64,000 nucleotides of DNA from positions 23,310 through 87,309 of the forward strand of contig SVMM01000017.1 of assembly GCA_015067435.1 (NCBI GenBank), read 5' to 3'. The notes beneath the pieces were generated by a model, which saw nothing but the letters and a program-made list of their open reading frames with translations, made no database searches and was not told the DNA's origin. Positions 1-8,896 of this stretch are shown here, piece by piece; positions within the stretch are counted from its first letter, which is position 1; each line of letters begins with the position of its first letter. Both the position numbers and the translations under genes were made by a program. The DNA is from Oscillospiraceae bacterium. GTDB lineage: Bacteria; Bacillota; Clostridia; Oscillospirales; Oscillospiraceae.

Positions 1-898
1 CGGCGAGAGAAGCTCTCTGCGCCTGCTCGCGCCACTCGCTCCCCTCCAGATTGGCGAACACGCAGCGCGCGCGCTGGCGCGCCATCAAATGCTCGATCTG
101 GAAGCGCTTGCCGCCGCCGCGCGGCCCCGAAAGCCGGATGCAGCAGCGCCCCGGATAGGCGAACGCCGCGTCCAGCCGCCGTGCGATGTCCTCCTGAATG
201 ACCAGCGCGTCCAGCCGCTCGCCGCCGGCGCCGTCGAAGAAGCGGAAGCCGTAGCGATCCGACAGGCCCTCTCCGGCGAGGAATTCCACCACCTCCCGCC
301 GAAGCACCAGCAGGCCCTTTTCCAGCTCGTCTTCGCGGAAAAGGCGCGTAAATCCGCCGTCGCGGTGAAATCTCGAAATACAGGACGCAAGCTCCATGCC
401 TTCCGGCAGGAACAATTCGCAGCACAGGGCAACGCCCGGCGCCTTGCGCGTCATGTCATCCTGCAGATAGGCAAAGAGCTTCGTGTATTTGAGGTCGATC
501 TCCGGCGCATACGCCGTTATCACGCAGCTTTGTTCAAAAGGATCGAGGTGGAACCGCTCAAAAAGCTCGGTCAGCGGCAGCGCCGTTTCGGTGCGCTCCA
601 GACGCAGCGTGATCGCCGCGTCCGCAAGGTTGAGCTGTTCCCGCTCCTCCGCGTCCAGCTGCGTGGACAGGCCGCGCTGCGCCGCCCTGGTCAGATTGTG
701 CTCGAACTCCTCGCGCGTTACCACGAGGCCGAGCAGGTTTTTCATTTCGCTGGACGGCCCCAGCCACTGATGGTGGCTGTAATAGTAATAAAGATACAGA
801 TCAAGACGCGACATCTGCTCGCGCATCAGCTCGTCCTGCCCGCCGTAGCCCTTTTCCAGCTTTGCGGCGTCCACCCTGTTCAGCTCGTCAACATCCAT
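1..898 (-). CDS. AAA+ ATPase of the CIS operon (partial, C-terminus outside window)
   Basis: The reading frame starts at ATG 898 (AAGGAGACGGT just upstream) and runs open to base 1, so about 299 residues are visible and the C-terminal part is missing. An alpha-helical N-terminal region (MDVDELNRVDAAKLEKGY...) is followed near residue 258 by a Walker-A-like motif GPRGGGKR, where the usual Ser/Thr after the Lys is Arg, and then by a strand ending FANLEG. This layout, a long N-terminal helical domain followed by an AAA+ module, fits the ATPase found at the end of eCIS clusters (Afp15/Pvc15 type), which is thought to act in assembly. It is the last visible gene of the operon, 9 bp after the PAAR-like gene. 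The assignment rests on the P-loop and position; Walker B lies outside the window. Confidence 0.8.
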   Translation of the reverse strand, partial: MDVDELNRVDAAKLEKGYGGQDELMREQMSRLDLYLYYYYSHHQWLGPSSEMKNLLGLVVTREEFEHNLTRAAQRGLSTQLDAEEREQLNLADAAITLRLERTETALPLTELFERFHLDPFEQSCVITAYAPEIDLKYTKLFAYLQDDMTRKAPGVALCCELFLPEGMELASCISRFHRDGGFTRLFREDELEKGLLVLRREVVEFLAGEGLSDRYGFRFFDGAGGERLDALVIQEDIARRLDAAFAYPGRCCIRLSGPRGGGKRFQIEHLMARQRARCVFANLEGSEWREQAQRASLA

Positions 899-907
899 AC
901 CGTCTCC

Positions 908-1285
908 TTAGGGCGTCTGTACCGTCATGGCAGGCGTCATCGTGATCTGGATGACGCCGCCGTAAGCACACATCAGCTTGCTGGTATTGTTCAGCAGCGG
1001 CTTGTTGCACACCAGCACGGTCGGCGCGCCGGGCACCCACGGCGCGGGGATCACCGGCGTGCAGGGCATGGGCGTCAGCACGCCCAGCGCGGCTGCCGTG
1101 GCCGAGGCCACCGCCGGATTGGCGAGGCTCGAACACATGCCGAAGGTCGGCGGCTTGTTGTCCATGATCGTCGCCTGTGGCATGTTGCAGGTCTGCACCG
1201 TCTGCTGCGAGGAGACGGGCAGCGGGCAGGGCGCCACGCCGAACGAGCACATGCACAGGGCGGTATTCACCACGGAATTTGCCAT
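908..1285 (-). CDS. DUF4280 PAAR-like spike-tip protein
   Basis: A 125-residue protein rich in Pro, Cys and small residues (CMCSFGVAPCPLPV, MPCTPVIPAPW, GVIQITMTPA). These are the hallmarks of the DUF4280/PAAR-like family, a small beta cone that caps the spike of contractile injection systems and can carry or plug cargo. At least six cysteines are visible, and in PAAR proteins Cys/His residues bind a metal near the apex. It lies between a hypothetical beta protein and the AAA+ ATPase, the usual neighbourhood of eCIS tip genes. Family assignment is by motif pattern only. Confidence 0.85.
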   Translation of the reverse strand: MANSVVNTALCMCSFGVAPCPLPVSSQQTVQTCNMPQATIMDNKPPTFGMCSSLANPAVASATAAALGVLTPMPCTPVIPAPWVPGAPTVLVCNKPLLNNTSKLMCAYGGVIQITMTPAMTVQTP

Positions 1286-1289
1286 CTAT

Positions 1290-2030
1290 TCAGCCCTCAA
1301 CCTTCCATTCCACGCTCTGTTCGCCGGCCTTCAGCTCCGCCTCGAACACCTTTCCGCCGCAAAAGCCCATCAGCTTTCCGGGTTCCCGCAGCAGCACCTG
1401 AATCGTCCCCGCCTCGTCGGCGGTATAGGACTGCATGGCGACCAGCTCCGCGCCGCGGCCGTGCGCCTGCTGCAACGCCGGTGCAAACTCCGCCGTTTCG
1501 GTGTGGAGCGAGCGGATGTAGACCAGCTCCGGCGCCTTTTTATCGCACAGCAGGAAGTGGCCCGGAATCGGGAGCAGCGCCGCGTTCCCTTCGCAGAACA
1601 GGTGCGCCTCCGCGTCACCCGCCTCGCTCTTCTCCTGCGCCAGCTTGATACGGTTGCGCGACGGGACGCCCAGCCAGAGGTGCTCGTTCGCAGCCTCGCC
1701 CTTTCCGCGCCGCAGCGTCAGCGAGACGCGCACCGTCTCCGGCGGAAAACGGTAGCCCGCGCCGGGCTTGAGCTCCACCGTATCCTCCAGCAGCTCCCCG
1801 CGTCCGGCGTGCAGCGGCACCGTCTCGTCCCGGTAGCCGCTCCGGCTGATGCGCAGCTCGTGGTCTCCGGGGGCGAGATCCGCCAAAACCAGATAGCCGT
1901 CCTTCTTCCAGACGGGGCGGCGCAAAGGCGCACCGTCCAGAAAGCAGCGCGTTCCGGACCCGTCGGTGAAGACGCGCCCGGAAAAGCCGTCGCGCAGCAG
2001 CAGCACAGCGTTCACCGTATGCCGGATCAT
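1290..2030 (-). CDS. CIS-operon protein with N-terminal beta-sandwich-like domain, function unknown
   Basis: 246 residues, start ATG overlapping the stop of the DUF4255 gene by 4 bp (ATGA), so translation is probably coupled. The N-terminal 100 residues look like a PEGA/carboxypeptidase-regulatory-type beta domain: FTDGSGTRCFLDGAPLRRPVWKKDGYL, then a D/G-rich turn LAPGDHELRISRSGY. The C-terminal half has alternating hydrophobic strands and no motif I recognise. No signal peptide or membrane segment is visible. Its place between the DUF4255 protein and the PAAR-like tip suggests a structural or accessory role in the CIS particle, but that is inference from neighbours. Confidence 0.6.
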   Translation of the reverse strand: MIRHTVNAVLLLRDGFSGRVFTDGSGTRCFLDGAPLRRPVWKKDGYLVLADLAPGDHELRISRSGYRDETVPLHAGRGELLEDTVELKPGAGYRFPPETVRVSLTLRRGKGEAANEHLWLGVPSRNRIKLAQEKSEAGDAEAHLFCEGNAALLPIPGHFLLCDKKAPELVYIRSLHTETAEFAPALQQAHGRGAELVAMQSYTADEAGTIQVLLREPGKLMGFCGGKVFEAELKAGEQSVEWKVEG

Positions 2031-2614
2031 TTTGCGTCTCCCTTCTTCTGATCGGTCTCGATCGTGACCTCGGTGACGCGGGCGATACGGCGCTCACGCC
2101 TGGAGTCGATGGTGACGCCTGTTACCGTGACCACGATGGAAAGCTTATACTCCTTGGAGGTGTTGTTCCAGATCTTGAGCAGCTGCTCCAGCGGCGTGCG
2201 GTCCACCGAGACATGCAGCTCCGCGTTCTCCGCGGCGAGCGAGCCGTTCAGGTAGCGCTGGGGGATCACCGGATTGTCGCGCAGCGTCTGCACCACCGCG
2301 CCCATGATCCGGTGCTGGTCCGCCTCCTTCACCTGCGCGGGCGCCTTGGAGTGCGTTGTCACCAGATAGTGCAGATTGAACCGCGCCGGCCGGATGCGCT
2401 GGGTATCCCGGTCGACGGAGTAGTAACCCGCCGTCATGTTCTGCCCGTCCTCCTCGATCTGATAGAGGTAGAGTGTCAGCTGGTTGTTCTCACTCTCATG
2501 GGGCGAGCAGAGATTGATGAGCTCCCGGTTGCCCAGCGGCTCCGGGGTCAGGCTGTCCCGCAGCAGGTCGACCAGCGCGACGCCCGCCTCCGTGAATGCC
2601 GTATAATCAGCCAT
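2027..2614 (-). CDS. DUF4255 family CIS protein (Pvc16/Afp16-like)
   Basis: 195 residues from the ATG at 2614, chosen because AAAGGAGC sits at the correct distance; the open frame continues further upstream but those codons are Arg/Ser-rich read-through. The sequence MADYTAFTEAGVALVDLLRDSLTPEPL followed by a beta-rich middle (TLYLYQIEEDGQNMTAGYY) and NPVIPQRYLNGSL matches the DUF4255 pattern. Members such as Afp16/Pvc16 act as tail terminator or cap proteins that bind the end of the sheath and tube. It is 13 bp downstream of the MORN gene and overlaps the next gene by 4 bp. Confidence 0.9.
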   Translation of the reverse strand: MADYTAFTEAGVALVDLLRDSLTPEPLGNRELINLCSPHESENNQLTLYLYQIEEDGQNMTAGYYSVDRDTQRIRPARFNLHYLVTTHSKAPAQVKEADQHRIMGAVVQTLRDNPVIPQRYLNGSLAAENAELHVSVDRTPLEQLLKIWNNTSKEYKLSIVVTVTGVTIDSRRERRIARVTEVTIETDQKKGDAK

Positions 2615-2627
2615 ATGCCTGCTCCTT

Positions 2628-5150
2628 TCAGACTCCTCCGGCCGCTTCCGCGGGTTCGTCCGCGGGCTCTTCCGCAGCTTCCTCCGCGGGCTCCTCCGGC
2701 AGGATCGCCGCCTGGAACAGCGGCTCAAAGATGTCCTCGTGCCAGCCGAAGGTGCGGGAGACCCATCCGCCGGTCATCTGGTTGAACGCGTTCGCCTCGC
2801 GCGAGAAATCAGCCAGCGCGGAGACCAGCGATTCGCGTGCAAGCGCCTGATTGTTCATCGCCTGATACCACGCTTCCTTCGTCCCGCTTCCCGTGGCGTA
2901 CTCGCCCGCGGCGCGCTGGACGCTTTGCTCCGCCGCCTGATACTGCGCCAGGCACACCTCCACCGCGCTGTGCGCGTCGGTCAGATCCAGCAGCGCCGTC
3001 TTGACCGCCGTCTCCGTTTCCTCCGCGGTTCTCCCGCTCTGTCCCGTCGCCTGCGCATAGGCGGCGGCGACAAGGGACAGCTCGCCGATCTTCTGCTTCG
3101 ACGGGTCGAAGTTGATGAGCATATCGTCCAGCGCGTAGTCCGACAGCTTCTCGGCTCCGACGTCCTGTGCGCGCAGCTCCGCGCGCTTGATGGCGGTCGT
3201 GCACGCGTCGATCTGGTTCGCAAGACTCAGCTGCAGCGCCTCCAGCGCGGCAACCGCCTCGGCGGAGCCCTTGCCCTTGCCGAGCGCGTCGTTGGCGTCC
3301 GCGAGCATCACGCCCACGCGCTCCAGATTCTCCTCCAGCGCGCTCTTGCGCTCCATCTGCGCCCAGCAGTCCAGCATTGCGTCCGCCAGCGTGACCGCCT
3401 GTGCCGCGTCCTCGCATTTCGCGAACGCCTTGTCAGGCGATTTGCCGCCGGAGGAAGCGCCCGCGCCGCCGGAGGAAGCGCCCGCCGTATCGTCCATCAG
3501 ATCCAGCGCGCCGAGCAGCCCCTCGATCCGGCTGTCCGAGACGTTCACGGCATCCGAGCCGGGCGCGGCGGGCGTATTCTCCATCTTGCTCCACGCCACA
3601 AGCAGCGCTTCGGTGCGCGCCTCGTCCCCATAGAGCACGGTGATGCGCCGTCCGTTCGCGATCGCGTCCTCGGAGGCGTAAGTCCCGCTTCTGAGGTTCA
3701 CGCCGTTCTGCTGCGTATAGTTCGTCGTGCCCTTGTTTGCCATCATGCCGTCCGGCCAGGCGATCGGCGTGGTGTAGTCCATGCCCGGCAGGAGCGTCAC
3801 CCACTCGGCGCCTTCGGGCTGCGTGAGATAGAGCTTATGCACCATGGACTCCCGGTCCTCCGTCTGGAAGGTGCACTGCGCCGCAAGGCCAAGCTCCGTG
3901 GCGGTGAGCTGGAACACGCCCGATGCGTCGTCGGTGCGCACGTTTCCGTCGCCAAGCACGGTGCGCAGCTCCTCGGTCGTCATCTCCAGCAGCTTGCCGC
4001 CGTCGACGGTTCCGCCGAGGAACGGCCCCTCGTAGATGGTCTTGCCCGCCTTGTTGAAAAGCGCGCCGAAGCCGGCCGGCATCCCGTCCGTCCATTCGCC
4101 CTGATAGTAGAGGATACCGTTCTTCTTCCACGTCACGGTGCCCTCCGGCGTGCCCTCGGCAAACGTCGCCGTCAGCTGGCCGCCGTCGCTGAAGAATTCC
4201 GTGCCCGCGCCGTTGTACTTGCCCTCGGTGAACTCACCCTCGTAGGCCTTGCGCCCGTCGGTACCGTAGGCGATACCCATGCCGTCCGGAAGGCCCGCGA
4301 GGAACTGCCCCTGATAGGACATCCTGCCGGAGCCGTAGTAGGAGATGCCGTTCCCCTCTTCGCTTCCGGCGCGGAAGTCGCCGTCGTAAGACAGTGTCCC
4401 GTCCTTGTAGAGCTTGCCGCGCCCGTCGTGGACGTCCTCCAGAAACTGTCCCTCGTAGACAATGACGCCGTTCTGATACTCCGTGCCGCTGCCGGAGCGA
4501 AGTCCTCCGGAGAACTGCCCCTCGTAGGTCAGCAGCCCGTCCTCATAAAGGCGTCCCCGCCCCTCATAGCGTCCGTCGGTGAACTGGCCCTCGTAGGCGA
4601 GGATGCCGTCGGCGTACTCCGTGCCGTTGCCGGAGCGGATGCCGTCGCGGAACTGCCCCTCATAGAGAAGGATGCCGCTCTCGTCATACTGCTTGCCCTC
4701 TCCCTGCAAAACGCCGTCTTCGAGGCGTCCCGAAAAGAGCGGAACCTTTTTCTTCTCGTCGGAGAACACGATCACGCGGCCGCTCCAATCCGCCACGCGC
4801 TTGTCCTTTTCATAAAACTTCGCCGTGAGGAAGTGGCTGAGCACAAAGGGCCACACAATGAAGTAGAAGATCACGCCCATTGCGACCAGCGTCATCAGGA
4901 TCTTGATGATCAGCGCCTTGGAGATGTACAATCGGCCGGTTTCCACATAGTCTTCCCGGCTGGTGGGCTTCTGCGCGGCGGAGACGACGCCCTGCAAAGA
5001 GGACGACGCCGCCTTTGTCGCGTGCCGCGAGAAGTTGGTCAGTCTGCGGATGCGCGATCCGATCGCCACGACCCTTCTGGCAAGGAAGGCGCGGAACGTC
5101 CGGAAGAATACGCCCACCGATCTGGTCAATTGATAGAAAAAGTAATTCAC
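2628..5150 (-). CDS. Membrane-anchored MORN-repeat protein of the CIS operon
   Basis: 840 residues with a GTG start (GGGGAGGAG upstream). Residues 1-60 are basic (RRVVAIGSRIRRL), residues about 79-104 form one strong membrane segment (LIIKILMTLVAMGVIFYFIVW), and residues about 139-385 hold eleven MORN-type repeats of the form Y-E-G-x-F-x(5)-G-x-G. The region after about residue 550 is low-complexity Gly/Ser and then Ala-rich helices, ending in an acidic Glu/Pro/Ala tail. MORN repeats usually bind lipids or act as scaffolds. By the positive-inside rule the N-terminus is cytoplasmic and the repeats would lie outside, or in a forespore or envelope space. It lies between the tail-anchored protein and the DUF4255 gene, which suggests it anchors the injection machine. 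Confidence 0.8.
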   Translation of the reverse strand: MNYFFYQLTRSVGVFFRTFRAFLARRVVAIGSRIRRLTNFSRHATKAASSSLQGVVSAAQKPTSREDYVETGRLYISKALIIKILMTLVAMGVIFYFIVWPFVLSHFLTAKFYEKDKRVADWSGRVIVFSDEKKKVPLFSGRLEDGVLQGEGKQYDESGILLYEGQFRDGIRSGNGTEYADGILAYEGQFTDGRYEGRGRLYEDGLLTYEGQFSGGLRSGSGTEYQNGVIVYEGQFLEDVHDGRGKLYKDGTLSYDGDFRAGSEEGNGISYYGSGRMSYQGQFLAGLPDGMGIAYGTDGRKAYEGEFTEGKYNGAGTEFFSDGGQLTATFAEGTPEGTVTWKKNGILYYQGEWTDGMPAGFGALFNKAGKTIYEGPFLGGTVDGGKLLEMTTEELRTVLGDGNVRTDDASGVFQLTATELGLAAQCTFQTEDRESMVHKLYLTQPEGAEWVTLLPGMDYTTPIAWPDGMMANKGTTNYTQQNGVNLRSGTYASEDAIANGRRITVLYGDEARTEALLVAWSKMENTPAAPGSDAVNVSDSRIEGLLGALDLMDDTAGASSGGAGASSGGKSPDKAFAKCEDAAQAVTLADAMLDCWAQMERKSALEENLERVGVMLADANDALGKGKGSAEAVAALEALQLSLANQIDACTTAIKRAELRAQDVGAEKLSDYALDDMLINFDPSKQKIGELSLVAAAYAQATGQSGRTAEETETAVKTALLDLTDAHSAVEVCLAQYQAAEQSVQRAAGEYATGSGTKEAWYQAMNNQALARESLVSALADFSREANAFNQMTGGWVSRTFGWHEDIFEPLFQAAILPEEPAEEAAEEPADEPAEAAGGV

Positions 5151-5180
5151 CGTGAACTCCTCCCCGGAGAAGAGTTTGTG

Positions 5181-5531
5181 TTACCGAAGCCGGAGCATCC
5201 CGCTTCGCATCAGCGCCACCGCCAGCAGCACCACGATACAGGCGACGGCTGCGTAGGTCAGGATCTTGCGGATGCGCTTCTTTTCATAGTCCTCCGCGGT
5301 ATAGTAGGGCTGCACCGGCGAGCGGCGCACATAGCCGTCCTCATATTGCGTGGGGACGTCCGTTTCCGGAATGCCGTCCGGCTCCTCACCGGGCTCCTCC
5401 GCGCTGCTCTGGGCAAGCTCCGCCGCCTTGCGGATCAGGCTGCCCTTGCCGACGGCCGCGCCGCCCTTGTCCATGGGACGCGCGCCGTCCGTGTCCTGCT
5501 CGCGCAGGCGGAGCAATTCCTCCAATGCCAT
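5181..5531 (-). CDS. Small tail-anchored membrane protein
   Basis: 116 residues: a hydrophilic, acidic N-terminal part (EEPGEEPDGIPETDVPTQYEDGY) and a single C-terminal membrane helix (LTYAAVACIVVLLAVALM) preceded by KKRIRK and followed by only six residues. That is the layout of a tail-anchored protein with its bulk in the cytoplasm. It is 3 bp after the cyclase-like sensor and 30 bp before the MORN protein, so the three form a membrane-protein block inside the CIS operon. No family is recognised. An adaptor role between sensor and machine is possible but unproven. Confidence 0.65.
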   Translation of the reverse strand: MALEELLRLREQDTDGARPMDKGGAAVGKGSLIRKAAELAQSSAEEPGEEPDGIPETDVPTQYEDGYVRRSPVQPYYTAEDYEKKRIRKILTYAAVACIVVLLAVALMRSGMLRLR

Positions 5532-5534
5532 GGC

Positions 5535-8120
5535 TCAGATCCCCTTTCCGCCCGCGCCGTCCACGTTCAGCACGCAGTGCAGCGACGGGTCGTGCTCCAG
5601 ACGGTCCGCCAGATACAGATAGTACCGCGCCCCGCCGTCGAACGGGTAGTTGTGGGCAAGCTGCAGGAACATGTGCTTCGCGCCCGCCGTATCGCCGGCG
5701 TACAGGTCGTAGACGCCCTGCGAGAAGTCGCGCATGGACGCAGCCTTGCCGCGGCGGATGTTGAACTCGTCGCCGTCAAAGACCTCGTACACCCGCACGC
5801 TCTGGCTGCCGACGACGCACTTGCCCATGTAGCGGCTGCCGTAATCCTGTTTTTCGGAAATGATGGCCTCGGTGCAGAGGATACCCGCCTCCAGACGGTT
5901 GCAAAGCCCCATCAGCTCCCGGACCACCGAGAGGCTGGACGAGATCGTCGTCGGCTCCATCTGGGAGCTGTCGCCGACGATGCCCAGCATCACGTTGCCC
6001 ACGTCGAGCGCGATGCGCAGCGTCACGGCGGGCAGCCGCTTCTGCGTGCGCAGCTCGTTGAGGGAAAGCACCTCCTGCTGGATCGCCACCGCCGTGCTGA
6101 TGACCTCGCCGCCCTCCTCCATGACGACGTCGAAGCCGTCGTAGGAGAAGTGGAACACGGTGCCGCCCTTGCGCGCCACGATGGACGCGGTGCGCTCGAT
6201 CACCTCGTTGACGCTGTCAAACAGCAGGCGCGAATTCTCCGTATTGGTGTAAACATGCTCCGGGAACGTGAACCAGACGGTCATGACCGCCATTCGCCGC
6301 GCGGCGAATGTGCTCTTGTCGACTTCCCGGATGGACTGCTTGCCCAGAAGCGCCAGGACCTTCTCCGGCACGAACCGGCGGTAGGAGTGCTCCAGGCTCA
6401 CGCGGGACTCCTCCTGCTCACGCAGCGAGATGCCGAGAGAGTTGACGATGCTCGCCATACTCTCCAGCTCGTCGCCCGTGTGCAGGTTGAGCCGTCTGCC
6501 CGCGCCGCCCTGAGAGATACGCTCCATTTCCTCGGAAAGGCGCCTGACGTCGCCGCTGATGGAAATGAGGATCAGCAGCGCAGCGGCGACCACGATGGCA
6601 AAGCCGCAGAACACCAGTTTTTTCAGAAGTGTGCCGTCCGAACGCATGGCGTTCTCCACGCGGATCGACAAAACAGACTCATCTCCGCAGACATAGCGGA
6701 AAACGCCGTTCTCCAGCGTGCACGCGGAGCCCTTGTGATGCGCCTCCTGCGCCAGAGCGGGGCTGAAGCCCGACAGCGTCTCGGCGCGCCGTCCGTCCGT
6801 GCGCACCCAGGTGTCCGCGTCGTAGCGTGCGACGACCACGCGCACATTGCGGAAGCCCTCCGCGTCCGTGCCCTCCAGCGTCTTGCTCAACTCGGTCACG
6901 AGGCCCGGCTCGTTGATCCGCTTGTCCGCGCGAGCCGCGCGCAGCACGGCCTCCACGACCTCGCGGTTCTCCCGCAGGGAGGCGTCCCGGATCGCGGGGC
7001 TGAGATAGAAGATCGTCAGCAGGGCAAAGCACAGCAGCGCCGCCATGGCGAGCGCGCCGCCGCGGAACACGGCGAGCGACGCGTAGCCGTTGCGCAGTCC
7101 GCAGAGCAATAACCACAACAGCGCGGCCGCCGCAATTGCGAACGCCGCGTATTTTACGATCGTCATGATGGCCTGAGATCTCGTCGCGCCAAGAAGGCCC
7201 GTGATCTCTCGGCTGCCCTGGGCGTCCGTCTCGATGAGCACGGAGCCGTCGAGCAGCAGAAGGGCGCGCTCGTCTCTGGTGAGCGCGGCGGAGGTCAGAG
7301 TACGCGTGTATCCCTTTGCCTCGGTGTCGAAGCGGAACATCCGCTGCGACACGCTGCCGCCCGCGTCCAGGAAACAAACGTCGAGAGTAGCCGTATTTAT
7401 ATAATACCAACCTCCGCGGCCTCTCGTCAAGCCCATAAGCGCCTGATCTTTGACCAGGCTGTCCAGATTCTGCCCGTTGAGCAGCAGATAGCCGGTGCCG
7501 CCGGCGATCGTCGCGCCGTCCGACGTGGTGAGCACGGACAGCGTCCGTCCGCCGTCGCAGGTCGACTTGCCGTTGGGCTCCACGCCGCCCTGCTCCCGGC
7601 AGAGATAGCGCTCCAGTGTGTTGCCCGTGCGCACGGCGAAGTACACGACGCCCTCGTCACAGGCAAATTCGGACACCGCCGTCTTGCCGACGCGCTCCTC
7701 AAAGGAGTCGCCGGCGCAGGAGACCTCCAGCAGGCGCTCCGCGTTCTCCGCCGCGCCCACACGGAAAAGATAGAGCGTTTCCGCGTTCTTGCCGTAGATG
7801 CCCAGAACGGCGACGCCGTCGCGCAGCGGTACCACGCGCGCGACCGTCCCGCCCGCAAGCTCGTCCGGAAGCTCCGTCGTGAGCGTGGAGAGCGCGGTGC
7901 CGTCCTGCTTGAAGAAATTCACCGCCAGCGCGCCGTCATTCCAGCCGGCGACCGCCGACACGTCACCCGGCCCCGCGCCGACCGCCTGCCAGCTTCCGCT
8001 TCCGGCGCCCCGCAGGGTGTTCCAGCTCTCTGTCAGCGGTCCCTGCGCCGCAAGCAGGATCGCGCTGGCGGAAAGCAGCAGCATCACAAGGAAAAACAAC
8101 CAATTCCGTCTGACGTTCAT
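5535..8120 (-). CDS. Four-TM sensor with HAMP and degenerate class III cyclase domain
   Basis: 861 residues from the ATG at 8120, which overlaps the preceding stop as TGATG. Order: TM1 about 8-26; a large outside beta-rich domain 30-315 with propeller-like GG..L.VL.TSDGATIAGG stretches; TM2 319-342; TM3 354-374; a second outside domain 380-495; TM4 501-522; HAMP-like linker 523-576; and a class III nucleotidyl-cyclase-like domain 580-785 with the YRRFVPEKVLALLG entry motif. The first metal-binding Asp of TVLF-D is replaced (TVWFTF, Phe near 619), while the second survives (SYDGFDVV). The substrate and transition-state region is also poorly conserved. It therefore probably senses or signals without making cAMP. 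A C-terminal 75-residue helical tail follows. Its place in the middle of the CIS operon suggests a trigger or anchor. Confidence 0.75.
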   Translation of the reverse strand: MNVRRNWLFFLVMLLLSASAILLAAQGPLTESWNTLRGAGSGSWQAVGAGPGDVSAVAGWNDGALAVNFFKQDGTALSTLTTELPDELAGGTVARVVPLRDGVAVLGIYGKNAETLYLFRVGAAENAERLLEVSCAGDSFEERVGKTAVSEFACDEGVVYFAVRTGNTLERYLCREQGGVEPNGKSTCDGGRTLSVLTTSDGATIAGGTGYLLLNGQNLDSLVKDQALMGLTRGRGGWYYINTATLDVCFLDAGGSVSQRMFRFDTEAKGYTRTLTSAALTRDERALLLLDGSVLIETDAQGSREITGLLGATRSQAIMTIVKYAAFAIAAAALLWLLLCGLRNGYASLAVFRGGALAMAALLCFALLTIFYLSPAIRDASLRENREVVEAVLRAARADKRINEPGLVTELSKTLEGTDAEGFRNVRVVVARYDADTWVRTDGRRAETLSGFSPALAQEAHHKGSACTLENGVFRYVCGDESVLSIRVENAMRSDGTLLKKLVFCGFAIVVAAALLILISISGDVRRLSEEMERISQGGAGRRLNLHTGDELESMASIVNSLGISLREQEESRVSLEHSYRRFVPEKVLALLGKQSIREVDKSTFAARRMAVMTVWFTFPEHVYTNTENSRLLFDSVNEVIERTASIVARKGGTVFHFSYDGFDVVMEEGGEVISTAVAIQQEVLSLNELRTQKRLPAVTLRIALDVGNVMLGIVGDSSQMEPTTISSSLSVVRELMGLCNRLEAGILCTEAIISEKQDYGSRYMGKCVVGSQSVRVYEVFDGDEFNIRRGKAASMRDFSQGVYDLYAGDTAGAKHMFLQLAHNYPFDGGARYYLYLADRLEHDPSLHCVLNVDGAGGKGI

Positions 8121-8854
8121 CAACGACCTCCCCGACTCGCCGCACGGCGGATCGCGCGTCCCAGCAGGATGAAGCCCCGCCGGATCACGCTCTTTTTCTT
8201 AAATTCCTCGCGCTCCTCCCGGATGACCGGCTCCATCTCGCGCCAGTACGCGTACAGCGGCACGATGGAGCGGAACACGCCGCTCTCCAGCCGGTCGAGA
8301 AACTCCCGCTCCGCCTTTCCCGCGCGGATCGTGCGCGGGAGTATCTTCCGGACCTGATCCGTCGTGAGGATCGCAAGCTCGCGCGCGTTCATGTCCTCCA
8401 TCGGCAGGAGCATGTACCGGGACTTCACCCGGTCGCTCGACAGCTCAAAGATGAGGTTGCGCGAGAGCATCGCGGCGCAGCTGACCTCCGGCGGGAGATT
8501 GGCGAGGCTCAGCGCCTGATGGAACACCATCTCGGCATAGCGGAGCCGCTCCTCCCAGCTCCACTCGTCGCCCCGGTAGAAGATCCGGTCGATGTTCTCC
8601 CCGCGGCAGTCGTCAAAAACCGCCGTCAGGGTGCCGTCCTCCAGAAACATTCCCCGGAACGCGGGGCAATCCACCGCCTGTATCCCGGAGCAGATGCGCG
8701 CATAGCGGTGCAGAAGCTCCCCCTCGAACAGGTTGAGCAGGCATAGGGGCGTCTCGCGCTCGGCGATGTCGACCGCCTCAAGCAGCGCGTAATCCGGCTG
8801 CGTATATACCACGCGCACGACCTTGTATCGTTCGCGGATCATCAGCGCATCCAT
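8120..8854 (-). CDS. Kinase-like (probable pseudokinase) CIS-operon protein
   Basis: 244 residues with no membrane segment. The layout resembles a protein kinase fold: an N-lobe-like start (RERYKVVRVVYTQPDYALLEAVDIAE), a hinge-like FDDCRGENIDRIF, then helix SWEERLRYAEMVFHQALSLANLP followed by AAMLSRNLIFELSSDRV, the place where kinases have HRDLKPxNIL. The catalytic HRD and DFG residues are absent, so no phosphotransfer is expected. The last 40 residues are very basic (KKKSVIRRGFILLGRAIRRAASRGGR), which could contact membrane lipids. The gene overlaps the sensor gene downstream (TGATG). The kinase-fold reading is inference from pattern and needs a profile or structure test. Confidence 0.5.
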   Translation of the reverse strand: MDALMIRERYKVVRVVYTQPDYALLEAVDIAERETPLCLLNLFEGELLHRYARICSGIQAVDCPAFRGMFLEDGTLTAVFDDCRGENIDRIFYRGDEWSWEERLRYAEMVFHQALSLANLPPEVSCAAMLSRNLIFELSSDRVKSRYMLLPMEDMNARELAILTTDQVRKILPRTIRAGKAEREFLDRLESGVFRSIVPLYAYWREMEPVIREEREEFKKKSVIRRGFILLGRAIRRAASRGGR

Positions 8855-8896
8855 CGCTTTTCTCCCTCTCCTTCCCTGCCGCGGCGGCGGCGCGAA

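Noticed and set aside
2739..7112. Very long plus-strand open frame opposite the membrane-protein genes
   Set aside because: Arg/His/Leu-rich translation with no domain or SD; it is the antisense of GC-rich real genes.
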